Assembly: GCF_005116665.1 (NCBI RefSeq)
Contig: NZ_SWCJ01000007.1
Span: forward strand, 62,001 to 126,000
Length of the DNA: 64,000 bases
Direction of reading: 5' to 3'
From: Ferrimonas aestuarii
Lineage (GTDB): Bacteria > Pseudomonadota > Gammaproteobacteria > Enterobacterales > Shewanellaceae
Shown here: positions 9,807-20,245 of the stretch, piece after piece
Layout: each line of letters begins with the position of its first letter
Position numbering within the stretch: position 1 is the stretch's first letter
Notes under the pieces: generated by a model
Databases searched by the model: none
What the model was told of the DNA's origin: nothing
What the model saw: only the letters and a program-made list of their open reading frames with translations
Made by a program: the position numbers and the translations under genes

Positions 9807-12289
9807 GATCCCCCTTTGTGGTCATCAGCCTGTGGCTGCTGGCCAGCTTTTCTCAAGCCTTGGGAAGTAGCATCGACATCAATCGTGCCGAGCCCTTGGT
9901 TTTACAGCTACAGTATCGTTCTCAGATTCTGAGTGATGACCTGCTGGCTTACGATCTTGACGGCGAACTCTACCTACCAATACAGCAGCTCAGTGAACTC
10001 CTAAAGCTACAAACTCTTGTGGATCTTGACCACAATCAAGTCGAGGGTCAACTTGGCCACGATGACCACTGGTTTCGGCTGCAATCGGGTTTATTAAGCC
10101 GAGCCGGGCAGCCGTACATTAAGCTCGATGGCATGCTAAACGACGATTGGGACCTGTTTATTCCAGCCCCGCAAATGGCAACTTGGTGGCAACTGGACGT
10201 CGACTACAACGCGCTCAATCAACAATTGGCACTCACCAGCCGTGTCGAATTGCCCATTGATCTTCTGTGGGCCCGACAGCAGCGGCAGCAACAACTCGAA
10301 AAGCGCCAGCAACGCCAACGGGAACCCAAACCCGAAATCAGTGCCAATGCGGCAATTGGCGATCCCAGTTTCTATGGCCAACTTAGCCTGAATCAAGATG
10401 GTAGCGATACCGATCTTAGCCTGCAGTTGGACGCCATATCCGACATCGCTCATCATCAAAGCGACCTCTACTTAGTGCTGGATGAAGACACCCATAGGCT
10501 ACGTTTGGGGCTTCAAAAGCAGCTCGATACGCCACTGATGAATTTCTATCGCTTCGGCTCCATCACCAACCAAGCCAGCCCGTTACTCTTTGGTGGTCAA
10601 CTGGGCTGGGGGGCCAGCCTCTCTCAGGGCGACAGCCTAGGTGCCGATGACATCAGTACCATTTTACTGGAAGGCCCAGCGCCTATTGGCTGGGACGCAG
10701 AGCTCTATCGCAATGGCGCACTGCTGGACGCCCAGCGCATCAACTCCGAAGGACGCTATCGATTTGAGCAGGTTCCCCTGTATCTAGGCAGCAACCGCTT
10801 CGTGATCGAGCTTTACGGGCCAAATGGCGAGCGGCAGCAGCTCAGTTTCGACAGGCCGGTAGACACCAGCATCTTGAAACAAGGAGAGCAGCAGTGGCAG
10901 CTAAGCGCCCTTAAAAGGGAAGATAACCAAGGCATAGAGTCGCAGTTTAACTGGGGAATGGGGCTATCAGAGCAGTGGAGCCTGCAGTTAGGGCTGGCTC
11001 AGCAAAACCTTGATCACCGTGGCGGAGGAAGCTACGTCAGCGCGGTACTGTCTGGTCAACTGTTTAATACCCTGAGCCAATTTCGATTTATCGAGCAATT
11101 AGCGCAAGGTTATGCGCTGGAATTTAGCTCTCAAGGCTACCTTGGTGATTGGAACTGGCAATTCAATGCCGATTACCTCTCCGATTTTGACAGTAGCGTA
11201 GAACTCCATGAAGCCAACCAGTGGCGCTGGAACACCCGGCTGTTCGGCTATTGGCAACAATTAGGCTGGCAATTCGAGGCCGAAGGAGAATCGGGTAACT
11301 ACACCAACACCACAGTGCAAACCCAAGGACGTTCCAAGCTTGGAAACTGGGTGCATCGCCTACTTTGGCAAGATCATCAGCACAGTAAAATCACCCAGCA
11401 ATTCACCCTATCTGGCCGAGCGAACAAAGTCAGAATTCGCGGCAGCGCCGATCTCTCCTGGCAACCGGAGTTCGAATTGGCTCGAGTTGGCGTCAATCTC
11501 AACTACCCCTTGAGTCAACGTAACTCCGCCGCCACCGAGCTTAGCTACCTGCCGACCACCAAAGGGAAATGGTTTCTGTCCCAATACCTTAATTATCAGT
11601 TTCCCAAATGGTTGTTTAGTGTAAGCCTCAGTGGCAATGACGAGGACTACCTCGCCCGCATGGAGCTTAGCACTGGTTCCCTGTGGCAGACCGGCAACAA
11701 CCAATGGCATTGGTCAGCCCAAGACTTAACCACCCAAGGGGCCATGGAGATCACCGCTTATTGGGATCAAAATGGTGATGGTCACCAAAATGAGGATGAA
11801 CCGGGACTGGCGGGCATCGGCTTTCGCTGCAGTGGCTGCAAACCGCAAAGCGAAACCGATAATAACGGCAAACTGCTGCTGACGGATCTGCCCGCTGACA
11901 GCACCATTCGTCTCGCGCTGATCGAAGCCAGCTTACCCGATCCCTTTATGAAGGCCTCATTTGTCACCAAACACCTGCAGCTACACAGTGGTTTGGTCGA
12001 ACGGATCAGTTTGGCGGTGGTCATGACCAGCGAAATTGAAGGGCGAGTAATGATGACGACGGCAGCCCGTGAAGAGGTTGCAGCCAAAGGGATGGAAGTT
12101 CGACTATTTCGCACAGAAAATGGGGCTCTACAAAGCCGTGGAGTTATTGATTTTGATGGCGTTTTTGTTCTCGACGGCATCCCACCTGGCGCCTACGAAC
12201 TCGAACTGAGAAACCATCGATATCCAGTCACTCTCTCTGCAGATGGCGAAATTGTGAGCTTAGGCACAATCTACCTACCTCAGCAATAA
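9803..12289 (+). CDS. Outer membrane fimbrial usher
   Basis: The 828-residue protein has a signal peptide, an N-terminal domain (about 25-130), a Gln/Arg-rich linker near 155-175, and a barrel region with the usher plug signature (GPAPIGWDAELYRNG, later ELYGPNGE) at about 290-350. The C-terminal 190 residues hold a calcium-site-like DQNGDGHQNEDEP segment near residue 652 and a carboxypeptidase-regulatory-like fold. It assembles and exports the fibre through the outer membrane. Translation starts at a TTG overlapping the chaperone stop codon. The paralogue at 53345-56650 shares this layout but has extra C-terminal domains. Confidence 0.85.
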   Translation: MRSPFVVISLWLLASFSQALGSSIDINRAEPLVLQLQYRSQILSDDLLAYDLDGELYLPIQQLSELLKLQTLVDLDHNQVEGQLGHDDHWFRLQSGLLSRAGQPYIKLDGMLNDDWDLFIPAPQMATWWQLDVDYNALNQQLALTSRVELPIDLLWARQQRQQQLEKRQQRQREPKPEISANAAIGDPSFYGQLSLNQDGSDTDLSLQLDAISDIAHHQSDLYLVLDEDTHRLRLGLQKQLDTPLMNFYRFGSITNQASPLLFGGQLGWGASLSQGDSLGADDISTILLEGPAPIGWDAELYRNGALLDAQRINSEGRYRFEQVPLYLGSNRFVIELYGPNGERQQLSFDRPVDTSILKQGEQQWQLSALKREDNQGIESQFNWGMGLSEQWSLQLGLAQQNLDHRGGGSYVSAVLSGQLFNTLSQFRFIEQLAQGYALEFSSQGYLGDWNWQFNADYLSDFDSSVELHEANQWRWNTRLFGYWQQLGWQFEAEGESGNYTNTTVQTQGRSKLGNWVHRLLWQDHQHSKITQQFTLSGRANKVRIRGSADLSWQPEFELARVGVNLNYPLSQRNSAATELSYLPTTKGKWFLSQYLNYQFPKWLFSVSLSGNDEDYLARMELSTGSLWQTGNNQWHWSAQDLTTQGAMEITAYWDQNGDGHQNEDEPGLAGIGFRCSGCKPQSETDNNGKLLLTDLPADSTIRLALIEASLPDPFMKASFVTKHLQLHSGLVERISLAVVMTSEIEGRVMMTTAAREEVAAKGMEVRLFRTENGALQSRGVIDFDGVFVLDGIPPGAYELELRNHRYPVTLSADGEIVSLGTIYLPQQ

Positions 12290-12337
12290 GTAGAATCGTC
12301 TACACTCTTCCTGTGGAAGACGTGGAGACCGCTGATT

Positions 12338-12571
12338 GTGCCCTTATGGCTGCTGACCACCTTGACCTTACAGGCCAATTTTCAACTGGTGATGCCAGAA
12401 TCACTGCAGGTGGAAGCGCTGCTTCAGCCGCAAGCTGATGCCCGTTCAGACCGGCAGATCTCCGTTCGGGAGATCCAGTCCACCCCAATGCCCTTACCTT
12501 CCGCGCCGAAACGCGCCAAGGCAAACACGCCACCCAGCACTCGCACCTACATTCAGGTAGATTACCTGTAG
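12338..12571 (+). CDS. Small exported protein at the end of the fimbrial operon, unknown function
   Basis: Starting at the GTG at 12338 the product has 77 residues with a hydrophobic stretch ending in LTLQA, like a signal peptide. Reading back in frame to about 12311 (a CTG codon) would add WKTWRPLIV, giving a better charged N-terminus, so the true start is unclear. The mature part of about 60 residues is Pro, Ser and Gln rich and ends in TYIQVDYL. The gene is followed by a terminator and preceded by the usher, so it is probably the last gene of the operon. I recognise no family. Confidence 0.45.
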   Translation: MPLWLLTTLTLQANFQLVMPESLQVEALLQPQADARSDRQISVREIQSTPMPLPSAPKRAKANTPPSTRTYIQVDYL

Positions 12572-12577
12572 ACACAA

Positions 12578-12603
12578 AAAAACGAGCCGTTAGGCTCGTT
12601 TCT
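12578..12603. terminator. Intrinsic terminator between the fimbrial operon and der
   Basis: A 9-bp stem, AAACGAGCC at 12580-12588 with 12593-12601, is flanked by an A run on one side and T-rich sequence on the other. It can act for both converging transcripts. Confidence 0.85.
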
Positions 12604-12615
12604 TCTTAAGTTCAC

Positions 12616-14091
12616 TTAGCGACGATTACGCAGATGGGCAACCACGCGTTTACGCTTCTTCAGATCGTCTCCGCTTAATTTCTTGCGGCGACCATCGAAC
12701 GGGTTGGCGCCTTCCTGGAACTGAATCCGAATTGGGCTACCCATGATCTTTAGCGACTTGCGGTAGTAGTTCATCAGGTAACGCTTATAGGAATCAGGCA
12801 GATCCTTAACCTGGTTACCGTGCACCACCACAATTGGTGGGTTGTAACCGCCCGCGTGGGCGTATTTCAGCTTAATACGACGACCGTGGGACATCGGAGG
12901 CTGGTGATCGTCTACCGCCATCTTCATGATCTTAGTCAGTACCGAGGTGCTGTGGCGCTGAGTGGCACCAGCATACGCTTCTTGAACCGACTCAAACAGG
13001 TGACCGACGCCAGTACCGTGCAATGCGGAGATGAAGTGCACTCGGGAAAAGTCGATGAAGCCCAAACGGCGGTCAAGCTCACGCTTGATCTCTTCACGGA
13101 CGTCGTTAGACAGCCCATCCCACTTGTTCACCGCCAGCACCAGTGCTCGGCCTGCGTTCAGGGTAAAGCCCAGTAGCGACAGATCTTGATCGGAAATGCC
13201 TTCACGAGCGTCAATGGTCAGCAATACCACGTTGGCTTCTTCAATGGCTTTAAGCGTCTTGATCACCGAGAACTTCTCAACGGTCTCATGCACTTTACCG
13301 CGACGACGAACGCCAGCGGTGTCGATCAGTACATAGTCACGGCCATCACGCTCCATCGGGATAAAGACCGAATCGCGAGTGGTACCGGGCATGTCGTACA
13401 CCACCACACGCTCTTCACCCAAGATGCGGTTGGTCAGGGTTGACTTGCCCACGTTAGGACGACCGACAATGGCCAGTTTAATTGGCTGATCCTGTAAACG
13501 CTTAGCCTGCGCTTCCGCATCCTCTTCGGTGAAGGTCTCCTCCACGTCAGCAAACTCGTCATGCTCATCGTCAGCGCGGTCTTCATCGCCGACGAACTGC
13601 TCCACGAACGGTTCCAACGCCAAGTTGATCAGCTGAGAGATGCCTCGGTTTTGTGCGGCGGCGATCTGGTAGATCTCCCCCAACCCTAAGGCGTAGAACT
13701 CACCCACGGCAGAATCGGCATCGATGCCATCGGTTTTGTTGGCCACCAAAAATACGTCTTTCTGCTGGCTACGCAGATGCTGAGCGATGGCCTGATCCGC
13801 GGCGGTCAAGCCAGCACGGGCGTCCACAAGGAACAGGACTACGTCGGCTTCGTCGATGGCCGCCAGCGATTGCTCGGCCATCTTAGTTTCGATGCCCTCT
13901 TCGGTGCCATCGATACCACCGGTATCCACCACAATAAATTCGTGCTCACCCAGTTTGGACTGGCCGTACTTACGATCACGAGTCAAACCGGGAAAGTCTG
14001 CCACCAGCGCATCCCGCGTGCGGGTCAGACGGTTAAATAGGGTCGATTTGCCCACATTCGGACGCCCAACCAGGGCTACCACTGGCATCAT
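12616..14091 (-). CDS. der: Ribosome biogenesis GTPase Der (EngA)
   Basis: This 491-residue protein has two tandem GTPase domains, each with the P-loop GRPNVGKST (near residues 9 and 211), joined by an acidic linker around 165-195, and a C-terminal KH-like domain. Der acts in the cytosol in maturation of the 50S ribosomal subunit. Two ATG codons occur in a row; the first is well spaced from a GAGAGG site. It lies downstream of bamB, its usual neighbour in gammaproteobacteria, with a terminator-like hairpin in between. Confidence 0.97.
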   Translation of the reverse strand: MMPVVALVGRPNVGKSTLFNRLTRTRDALVADFPGLTRDRKYGQSKLGEHEFIVVDTGGIDGTEEGIETKMAEQSLAAIDEADVVLFLVDARAGLTAADQAIAQHLRSQQKDVFLVANKTDGIDADSAVGEFYALGLGEIYQIAAAQNRGISQLINLALEPFVEQFVGDEDRADDEHDEFADVEETFTEEDAEAQAKRLQDQPIKLAIVGRPNVGKSTLTNRILGEERVVVYDMPGTTRDSVFIPMERDGRDYVLIDTAGVRRRGKVHETVEKFSVIKTLKAIEEANVVLLTIDAREGISDQDLSLLGFTLNAGRALVLAVNKWDGLSNDVREEIKRELDRRLGFIDFSRVHFISALHGTGVGHLFESVQEAYAGATQRHSTSVLTKIMKMAVDDHQPPMSHGRRIKLKYAHAGGYNPPIVVVHGNQVKDLPDSYKRYLMNYYRKSLKIMGSPIRIQFQEGANPFDGRRKKLSGDDLKKRKRVVAHLRNRR

Positions 14092-14111
14092 GGTGAAAAC
14101 CTCTCAAATAA

Positions 14112-14136
14112 AAACGCCCCCAAGATTGGGGGCGCA
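14112..14136 (-). terminator. Terminator-like hairpin between bamB and der
   Basis: Read on the minus strand, CGCCCCCAA pairs with TTGGGGGCG and is followed by a run of five T. It should at least partly uncouple der from the upstream yfgM-bamB transcript. Confidence 0.75.
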
Positions 14137-14152
14137 GTAGTTTAGCAGCGAC

Positions 14153-15349
14153 TTACTGAATTGTCACCACGGCAATGCGACCACCTCGAGTCTGAACGTA
14201 GACTTTATCGTCCACCACCAGAGGCTGAGTGTAGATGCCCGAGCCATCGATCTGAATGCGACCAACCAGCTCTCCGCTATCGCGGCGCAGCATGTGCAAG
14301 TAACCTTCGAAGTCGCCTACCAGCAGATAATCGCCATAGACGGCCGGACCGGTCACCACCCGGCCAGTCAACTGGGAGTTTGCCCAGTTTTCCAAACCAT
14401 TTTGGCGATCCACTGAGTACACCGCACCGTCGCTGTCGGTCAGGAACAGATCATTGCCCTGCAGCGCCAGAGGTGAGAAAGAGGAGTACTGACGCTTCCA
14501 CTTAATCTGGCCGTTACGAAGCTCAACCGCCGCAAGGTTGCCATTGAAAGCACTGGCGTACACCGTACTACCCAAAATCAACGGTTTGCTGTCTACGTCT
14601 ACCACGTTATCCAGTTCGCTAGAGCCACTGGCTTCCGCTAGGCGCGCTTCCCAAATTGGAGCACCCTGCTCTGAGAATACCGCGACCAATTTACCGTCAG
14701 CTGAACCTAACAGCGCCGCCCCTTGGCTGGCGTTGATGCCACTGGTACCACGAAGCACCAAGGATGGCATGGTCAATTCATAGGTCCACTTGGCTTCGCC
14801 GGTTTCCGCATCAAAAGCCTGCACCTTGCCCGAGCCGGTGTTCACAACTACGTAGCCGTCAACGACCGCCGGATCCGACAGCAGTTCGCCTCGGGTATCG
14901 GCTCGCCATGACAGCTCGCCGGTTTCTTGGTCGAGTGCGAACAGCACGCCATTCTCACTGCCGATGTAAACTCGGTTAAAGCCGTGGCTGATGCCCGCAG
15001 ACAAGCGTGCACCGTTGTTCTTCACCAAGGCGCCTTCGGCAAATATTCGGCGCAGGTTCTGGCTCCACAGCTTTTTGCCGCTTTCCTGATCGTATGCGCT
15101 AACTAGGCCAAAACGTTCGGCAACAAACACCTTACCGTAGCCCACATCCGGAGACAGGCTTGACCAATAGTCGCCCACACCATCACCGTCACTGGCTTGC
15201 CACAACACCTTGGCTGAGACGCTAGAGCTAATCTCTGGCAATGGCGACACCTGAATGCCGATCTCTTCCTCATCGTTAGAGGAACAACCAGCCAGGGCGA
15301 CCATCATGAGTCCGGCCAGCAATCCTTTTCTTGCACCCATCAGACTCAT
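14153..15349 (-). CDS. bamB: Outer membrane protein assembly factor BamB (lipoprotein)
   Basis: The 398-residue precursor has a lipoprotein signal with lipobox LAGC (Cys22), so the mature protein is anchored to the inner leaflet of the outer membrane. The rest consists of repeated beta-propeller blades of the PQQ type, with motifs such as GLVSAYDQESGKKLW and VQAFDAETGEAKW recurring roughly every 40-45 residues. BamB is the propeller subunit of the Bam complex that inserts beta-barrel proteins, presumably including the two ushers of this window. It lies two bases downstream of yfgM, so the pair is one transcription unit. Confidence 0.95.
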   Translation of the reverse strand: MSLMGARKGLLAGLMMVALAGCSSNDEEEIGIQVSPLPEISSSVSAKVLWQASDGDGVGDYWSSLSPDVGYGKVFVAERFGLVSAYDQESGKKLWSQNLRRIFAEGALVKNNGARLSAGISHGFNRVYIGSENGVLFALDQETGELSWRADTRGELLSDPAVVDGYVVVNTGSGKVQAFDAETGEAKWTYELTMPSLVLRGTSGINASQGAALLGSADGKLVAVFSEQGAPIWEARLAEASGSSELDNVVDVDSKPLILGSTVYASAFNGNLAAVELRNGQIKWKRQYSSFSPLALQGNDLFLTDSDGAVYSVDRQNGLENWANSQLTGRVVTGPAVYGDYLLVGDFEGYLHMLRRDSGELVGRIQIDGSGIYTQPLVVDDKVYVQTRGGRIAVVTIQ

Positions 15350-15351
15350 CC

Positions 15352-15957
15352 TTAGTTGGCCAGATCGTCAATCTTCATTTGTAGCTCTTGGCTACCGCCC
15401 GCAGCCTGAGCCGCTAGGTACGCTTCTCGAGCGCCAGCAAGATCGCCCTTTTGGCGCAGCAGATCGCCTTTAAGTTCATTGGTTTGCGCACTCAGCGCTT
15501 CGTTATCAATGCCCGCCAGGGTGGCTAAAGCCTCGTCCATTTTAGACTGAGCACCTTGCACCTTGGCCAGACGCAACTGAACCAGACCTTTAAAGTCGGC
15601 ATCAATGGTGGCGAGAACCTCGGTCAAGTAGGTTTCTGCTTGTGACAGGTTGCCGGCATCAGCAGCCGCCTTAGCCAGAGTCAACGTAGCCAGATCCGCG
15701 TACGCGCTGCTGCCGTGAGCCAGTTTCAGCTCTTCAACCGCCTTGGTCATCTGATCGGTGGCACCCACCTGATTCATGGCAGATTCAAATGCTGCCGAAG
15801 CCGCTTCCGCTTGTTCACGCTGATAGTCTTGGTAGGTGTTCCAGCCAAACAGACCTGCTAGGCCAATGGCGGCACCACCAATGATGGAGTTACCGTACTC
15901 TTTCCAAAACGACTTAATCGCTTCGACTTGTTGTTCTTCGGTGCTGTAGATTTCCAC
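15352..15957 (-). CDS. yfgM: Translocon-associated TPR protein YfgM
   Basis: The 201-residue protein has a short cytosolic N-terminus (MEIYSTEEQQVEAIK), one membrane segment at about 22-38 and a periplasmic tetratricopeptide domain. In E. coli, YfgM is an ancillary partner of the SecYEG translocon with PpiD and helps hand secreted proteins to periplasmic chaperones. It is placed between hisS and bamB as in E. coli. Length and topology match the family. Confidence 0.93.
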   Translation of the reverse strand: MEIYSTEEQQVEAIKSFWKEYGNSIIGGAAIGLAGLFGWNTYQDYQREQAEAASAAFESAMNQVGATDQMTKAVEELKLAHGSSAYADLATLTLAKAAADAGNLSQAETYLTEVLATIDADFKGLVQLRLAKVQGAQSKMDEALATLAGIDNEALSAQTNELKGDLLRQKGDLAGAREAYLAAQAAGGSQELQMKIDDLAN

Positions 15958-15970
15958 TTGGACTATCCCC

Positions 15971-17248
15971 TTAAGCCTTAATCAGGTTTAACAAGGTCGC
16001 TGCCAGCTCATCACGGCTAACTTGCGCCTGTTCACCTTCGGTGCGCAGTGGTTTAACCGTCACTACGCCTTGTTGTAGTTCATCTTCGCCGATGATCAGT
16101 GCCACCAAAGCACCGCTCTTATCAGCGCGTTTCATCTGTTTCTTAAAGTTACCGCCGCCGCAGTGAGTCATCACTTTCAGGCCAGCCTCGCTACGCAACT
16201 GCTGCGACAGTGCCATGGCACTGCTCAGGGTGCCTTGACCCATGGCGCACACGTAACAATCAACGCCACTTGGTAGTGCATCGAATTTACCCAGGGTATC
16301 CAGTAGCAAAACCAAACGCTCAATACCGGAAGCAAAACCAACGGCAGGTGTGTCTTTCCCGCCTAACTGGCCAACCAAGCCGTCGTAACGACCGCCAGCC
16401 AACACGGTTCCCTGGGAGCCGAGGCTCTCGGTAATCCACTCGAAAACGGTGTGGTTATAGTAATCCAAACCACGAACCAAACGAGGGTTTACTCGGTATT
16501 CGATGCCAGCAGCGTCCAGCAGTTCACATAAAACTGAAAAATGTTGCTTGGATTCCTCGCCGAGGTAGTCCATCAGCGCTGGCGCATCCGCCAGCAGAGC
16601 CTGAACACCTTGATCTTTGGAGTCCAAAACTCGCAGTGGGTTTGAGTACATACGGCGCTGGCTGTCTTCATCCAGCTGCGCCTTGTGCTGCTCCAAGAAG
16701 GCCACCAACGCATCACGGTAAGCGGCACGCTCGTCGCTGCTGCCCAGAGTGTTAATCTCAAGGCGAACCTGATCTTCAATGCCCAAACGCTTCCACAGCT
16801 GTGCAGACATCATCAGCACTTCGGCATCGGCATCCGCACTGCCTAGGCCATACACTTCCACACCAAACTGGTGGAACTGACGGTAGCGACCTTTCTGAGG
16901 GCGTTCGTGACGGAACATCGGCCCCATGTACCACAGACGCTGTTCCTGGTTGTAGAGCAAACCATGTTGATTACCCGCACGTACCGTCGACGCCGTTCCT
17001 TCAGGGCGCAGAGTCAGAGAATCACCATTGCGATCTTCAAAGGTGTACATCTCTTTCTCAACGATGTCGGTGACTTCGCCGATGGCGCGCTTAAACAATC
17101 CGGTCATTTCGACGATTGGCGTGCGGATCTCTTGGTAACCAAAGCTGCCGACGGTATCACGCAGTGCCGCTTCAACCCATTGCCATTTCACCGTATCTTG
17201 CGGAAGGCAATCGTTCATGCCGCGAATCGCTTGAATCTGTTTGCTCAC
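15971..17248 (-). CDS. hisS: Histidyl-tRNA synthetase
   Basis: This 425-residue class II aminoacyl-tRNA synthetase charges tRNA-His. Motif 2 is seen in [13 protein letters not shown], histidine-specific motif A in [14 protein letters not shown], and the C-terminal anticodon-binding domain begins near residue 330. The N-terminus [16 protein letters not shown] is typical. It lies between ispG and yfgM on the same strand, the conserved gammaproteobacterial order. An 83-bp spacer separates it from ispG. Confidence 0.98.
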   Translation of the reverse strand: MSKQIQAIRGMNDCLPQDTVKWQWVEAALRDTVGSFGYQEIRTPIVEMTGLFKRAIGEVTDIVEKEMYTFEDRNGDSLTLRPEGTASTVRAGNQHGLLYNQEQRLWYMGPMFRHERPQKGRYRQFHQFGVEVYGLGSADADAEVLMMSAQLWKRLGIEDQVRLEINTLGSSDERAAYRDALVAFLEQHKAQLDEDSQRRMYSNPLRVLDSKDQGVQALLADAPALMDYLGEESKQHFSVLCELLDAAGIEYRVNPRLVRGLDYYNHTVFEWITESLGSQGTVLAGGRYDGLVGQLGGKDTPAVGFASGIERLVLLLDTLGKFDALPSGVDCYVCAMGQGTLSSAMALSQQLRSEAGLKVMTHCGGGNFKKQMKRADKSGALVALIIGEDELQQGVVTVKPLRTEGEQAQVSRDELAATLLNLIKA

Positions 17249-17331
17249 AATACTCTCTTTAATAAAGTAAAACCCCGTAGGGTGAGCTGGATAAAGCCAA
17301 ACTCACCTTCACGAGGTGTTAGAACCTAAAT

Positions 17332-18441
17332 TTAAATCTCTTTGACGTCAATCTGCTGTTGCTTGATGGCAACCTGCTTGCGGATACGCTCTTCCAATAG
17401 TTCAATCAGCTTGTCGTTATCCAGACGTTCTTTTTGACGTTGACCATCCACATAGAAACCGCTCTTGCGATTGCTGCCAGCTAGGCCCAAATCGGACACT
17501 AAGGCTTCGCCAGGACCGTTAACCACACAACCGATGATGGATACGTCCATGGCCGTGGTCACGTCTTCCAGACGCTGCTCCAGCTCATTTACCGTTGCGA
17601 TCACATCAAACTCCTGACGGGAGCACGACGGGCAGGCGATAAAGTTGATGCCACGGGAGCGAATGCGCAGGCTTTTCAAAATATCGAAGCCCACTTTGAC
17701 CTCTTCTACCGGATCAGCAGCCAAGGACACTCGCAGAGTATCGCCAATGCCTTCATTTAGCAGCATTCCTAAACCGATGGCAGACTTCACCGCGCCAGCA
17801 CGTTGGCCACCCGCTTCGGTAATGCCAAGGTGAATCGGCTGTTCGATCTCTTTTGACAGCAGACGGTAGGCGTCCACCGCAAGGAATACGTCTGAGGCTT
17901 TCACGCTGACTTTGAAGTTATCGAACTCAAAATCACGCAAAATCTGTACGTGGCGCATGGCTGACTCAACCAGAGCCGCCGGCGTGGGTTCGCCGTACTT
18001 CTCTTGAATGTCTTTTTCCAAAGACCCAGCGTTGACGCCGATACGAATTGGAATGTTGCGCTCTTTAGCGGCATCCACCACCGCTTTGATGCGTTCCTGA
18101 TTACCGATATTACCAGGATTGATTCGCAGGCAATCGGCACCATATTCGGCCACCTTCAAGGCGATGCGATAATCAAAGTGAATATCGGCCACCAGAGGCA
18201 GGTTGACCCGCTGCTTGATCGCTTTAAAGGCCTCCGCCGCTTCCATGGTGGGCACGGATACGCGCACGATATCAGCACCAGCGCGCTCAATGGCTTCAAT
18301 CTGAGCGACAGTTGCATCCACATCGGTAGTGCGAGTATTGGTCATTGACTGCACCGAGATTGGCGCACCGCCGCCCACAGGGACGTTCCCCACCATTACC
18401 TGGCGAGTTGGACGACGTTTAATTGGGGATTCGTGTTGCAT
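17332..18441 (-). CDS. ispG: 4-hydroxy-3-methylbut-2-en-1-yl diphosphate synthase (flavodoxin)
   Basis: The 369-residue enzyme carries out the sixth step of the methylerythritol phosphate route to isoprenoids. The cysteines for its [4Fe-4S] cluster are visible in ACPSCSR and in [10 protein letters not shown], and the N-terminal TIM barrel starts with the family sequence [14 protein letters not shown]. It sits between rodZ (nine bases upstream) and hisS. After the gene, GGTGAG at 17281 and CTCACC at 17302 form a small hairpin without a T run. Confidence 0.97.
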   Translation of the reverse strand: MQHESPIKRRPTRQVMVGNVPVGGGAPISVQSMTNTRTTDVDATVAQIEAIERAGADIVRVSVPTMEAAEAFKAIKQRVNLPLVADIHFDYRIALKVAEYGADCLRINPGNIGNQERIKAVVDAAKERNIPIRIGVNAGSLEKDIQEKYGEPTPAALVESAMRHVQILRDFEFDNFKVSVKASDVFLAVDAYRLLSKEIEQPIHLGITEAGGQRAGAVKSAIGLGMLLNEGIGDTLRVSLAADPVEEVKVGFDILKSLRIRSRGINFIACPSCSRQEFDVIATVNELEQRLEDVTTAMDVSIIGCVVNGPGEALVSDLGLAGSNRKSGFYVDGQRQKERLDNDKLIELLEERIRKQVAIKQQQIDVKEI

Positions 18442-18449
18442 GGGAAACC

Positions 18450-19454
18450 TTAATTAGACAACGTGAGGTTAGCAACTTTGCCAGGGCGGTAACGGGACAT
18501 GTCCACTGCTTTACCATTTAAGGACAGAGCCACGGTTTCTGGCGCGCCTAGCTTAACTTTAAACGGCCCAGAACCGGTGATCTCGGTCTGATAGCCTTGC
18601 AGCTTCAACCCTTCCACGAGGGTGTTACCATCGGCGTCACGAACCAACATCCAGCAATCACCACTTAAACTAAGGCTTAAGGTGTCATGAGCCACAACTG
18701 GCTCTGCAGGTGCATCGATTTGAGCTTCTGCCGCTGCTAAGGTGGTATCGATCACCTCCGCCACTGGCTCACTGACTTCAAGAGCACTGATTTGCGGAGC
18801 ACTGGACTGAGAGTCGGCAGTACTGGTTTCAGGCTCAGCGGCGGTTTCCACCTCGGTGATCACCGGCATTTCGGCCTCTTGAGACGCGGCTGGCTCAACG
18901 GAGTCAGTTGTCTGCTCAGGCTGGGCCTTAGCCACTTGAATGGTTGGTTGCTGCAACACCGGTTGTGCTGCAGGCTCAGTCACCTGCGCTTGCTCTTCCA
19001 CCGCAGGTAAGCTTAGCTGTGAAGTCAGCTCGCTCAACGGCTGCGGTTTCGACAGCCACCACCACACCAAAAGCCCGATCAGAGCCAGAGCGATCACCCA
19101 GGTGATCAACATCCAGCGACTGTCTCGCTGCTGTTTGCTGGTGCGTTTGGAGAAACTTTGCATTACCGTCGGCTTATCTTCGATGTGAATCGATGCCAAA
19201 GCGTCAACGATCTGTTGTTCAGATACGCCCACTAAGCGAGCGTAATTGCGGACATAGCCGCGAAGATAGGTGGATGACGAGTTGGATTCGTAATCATCGG
19301 CTTCAATGCCTTCGATCACCGAGCGGCGCAAACTTAAGCGTTGCGCCACCTGCTGGGTTGTCATCCCTTTTGCTTCCCGAGCCGCTTTCAATAGCGGCCC
19401 TGGCGTGTTCACCTTTGCTTCTTCTTGTTGTTGGTGTTGCTCGATATCGTTCAT
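18450..19454 (-). CDS. rodZ: Cytoskeletal protein RodZ
   Basis: The 334-residue protein has a cytosolic helix-turn-helix domain (about 20-90, including [20 protein letters not shown]), a membrane segment at about 113-131 ([17 protein letters not shown]), a long Pro/Glu/Thr-rich periplasmic linker (about 140-250) and a C-terminal DUF4115 beta domain. RodZ links MreB to the cell-wall elongation machinery and maintains rod shape. Its ATG overlaps the stop of the upstream pilF gene by four bases. Neighbours are the standard ones. Confidence 0.94.
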   Translation of the reverse strand: MNDIEQHQQQEEAKVNTPGPLLKAAREAKGMTTQQVAQRLSLRRSVIEGIEADDYESNSSSTYLRGYVRNYARLVGVSEQQIVDALASIHIEDKPTVMQSFSKRTSKQQRDSRWMLITWVIALALIGLLVWWWLSKPQPLSELTSQLSLPAVEEQAQVTEPAAQPVLQQPTIQVAKAQPEQTTDSVEPAASQEAEMPVITEVETAAEPETSTADSQSSAPQISALEVSEPVAEVIDTTLAAAEAQIDAPAEPVVAHDTLSLSLSGDCWMLVRDADGNTLVEGLKLQGYQTEITGSGPFKVKLGAPETVALSLNGKAVDMSRYRPGKVANLTLSN

Positions 19455-20215
19455 TGGTAATTCTTTGCCCGGTATGCTTTAGCTTGTTTCGAGTCTGGAT
19501 AATCCAGCAACAACCGCGCACCAAAGTGGCGAGCAGTCTGGCGGCGCTCGGCCGCTATGGCGATCTCTACCCCAAGCCAGAGGGAAGAGGCCGTCGCTGG
19601 CGAAACAGCGTGAAATTGTGCCAACGCCTCACCGGCATCGTCAAAACGCTTCTGAGAAAGCGACAATTCTGCCAGTTCTAGCCAAATGCTGGTGCGATTG
19701 GGATCATACTTTAACGCCCTCCCAAAATATCGCTCAGCATCGTTAACCTGCCCCGCCTGCAGTGCGCAGCGAGCCAAATTTTCATAAGTGCTTCCCTGTT
19801 GCCGATAGTGAGGCTGATTGACCGCCAGCAATAGCTGCTCTTGGGCCGCCTCGTAACGTTTCTCTCGGCAGAGGAACACACCGTAGTTATTTCGTAGATC
19901 TGCGCTATCTGGAGCACGTTTCAGAGCAGTTAAGTAGCTTTGAGTTGCCCCATCAACGTCTCCGACCTGCTCAAAATAGAGCGCCGCTGCCAGCAGCAAC
20001 GATTCTGAATCTGGGTCTAGCGCTTCGGCCCGTTCTAAATTCGCCTTAGCTTGGGAGTACTGACCACGCTCCATGTAGGCCATAGCCAGTGCCACCCGCT
20101 CCGCAGCGACTCGCTGCGGCTGATCAGTTTCGCGTACCACAGGTTGTCCATCAAGTGTGGTCTGACTTACGCAAGCGCTGAGCAGTAATATCACCACCGC
20201 CAATCCTGTGCGCAT
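19451..20215 (-). CDS. pilW: Type IV pilus biogenesis/stability lipoprotein PilW (PilF)
   Basis: This 254-residue lipoprotein has a signal peptide with lipobox LSAC (Cys15) followed by about six tetratricopeptide repeats, for example AMAYMERGQYSQAKANLERA and NNYGVFLCREKRYEAAQEQL. In Pseudomonas the homologue (PilF) takes the PilQ secretin to the outer membrane. The position between rlmN and rodZ is conserved in gammaproteobacteria. No other type IV pilus gene is in this window. Confidence 0.92.
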   Translation of the reverse strand: MRTGLAVVILLLSACVSQTTLDGQPVVRETDQPQRVAAERVALAMAYMERGQYSQAKANLERAEALDPDSESLLLAAALYFEQVGDVDGATQSYLTALKRAPDSADLRNNYGVFLCREKRYEAAQEQLLLAVNQPHYRQQGSTYENLARCALQAGQVNDAERYFGRALKYDPNRTSIWLELAELSLSQKRFDDAGEALAQFHAVSPATASSLWLGVEIAIAAERRQTARHFGARLLLDYPDSKQAKAYRAKNYQ

Positions 20216-20245
20216 GGTGCCTCCAACTGAAATAGGTAGTCTCAG

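Noticed and set aside
10136..10459. Minus-strand frame inside the usher gene
   Set aside because: It is antisense to a clear usher sequence and has no start context.
12300..12575. Minus-strand frame opposite the small fimbrial gene
   Set aside because: The plus-strand frame has a signal-like start and an operon context; the minus frame has neither.
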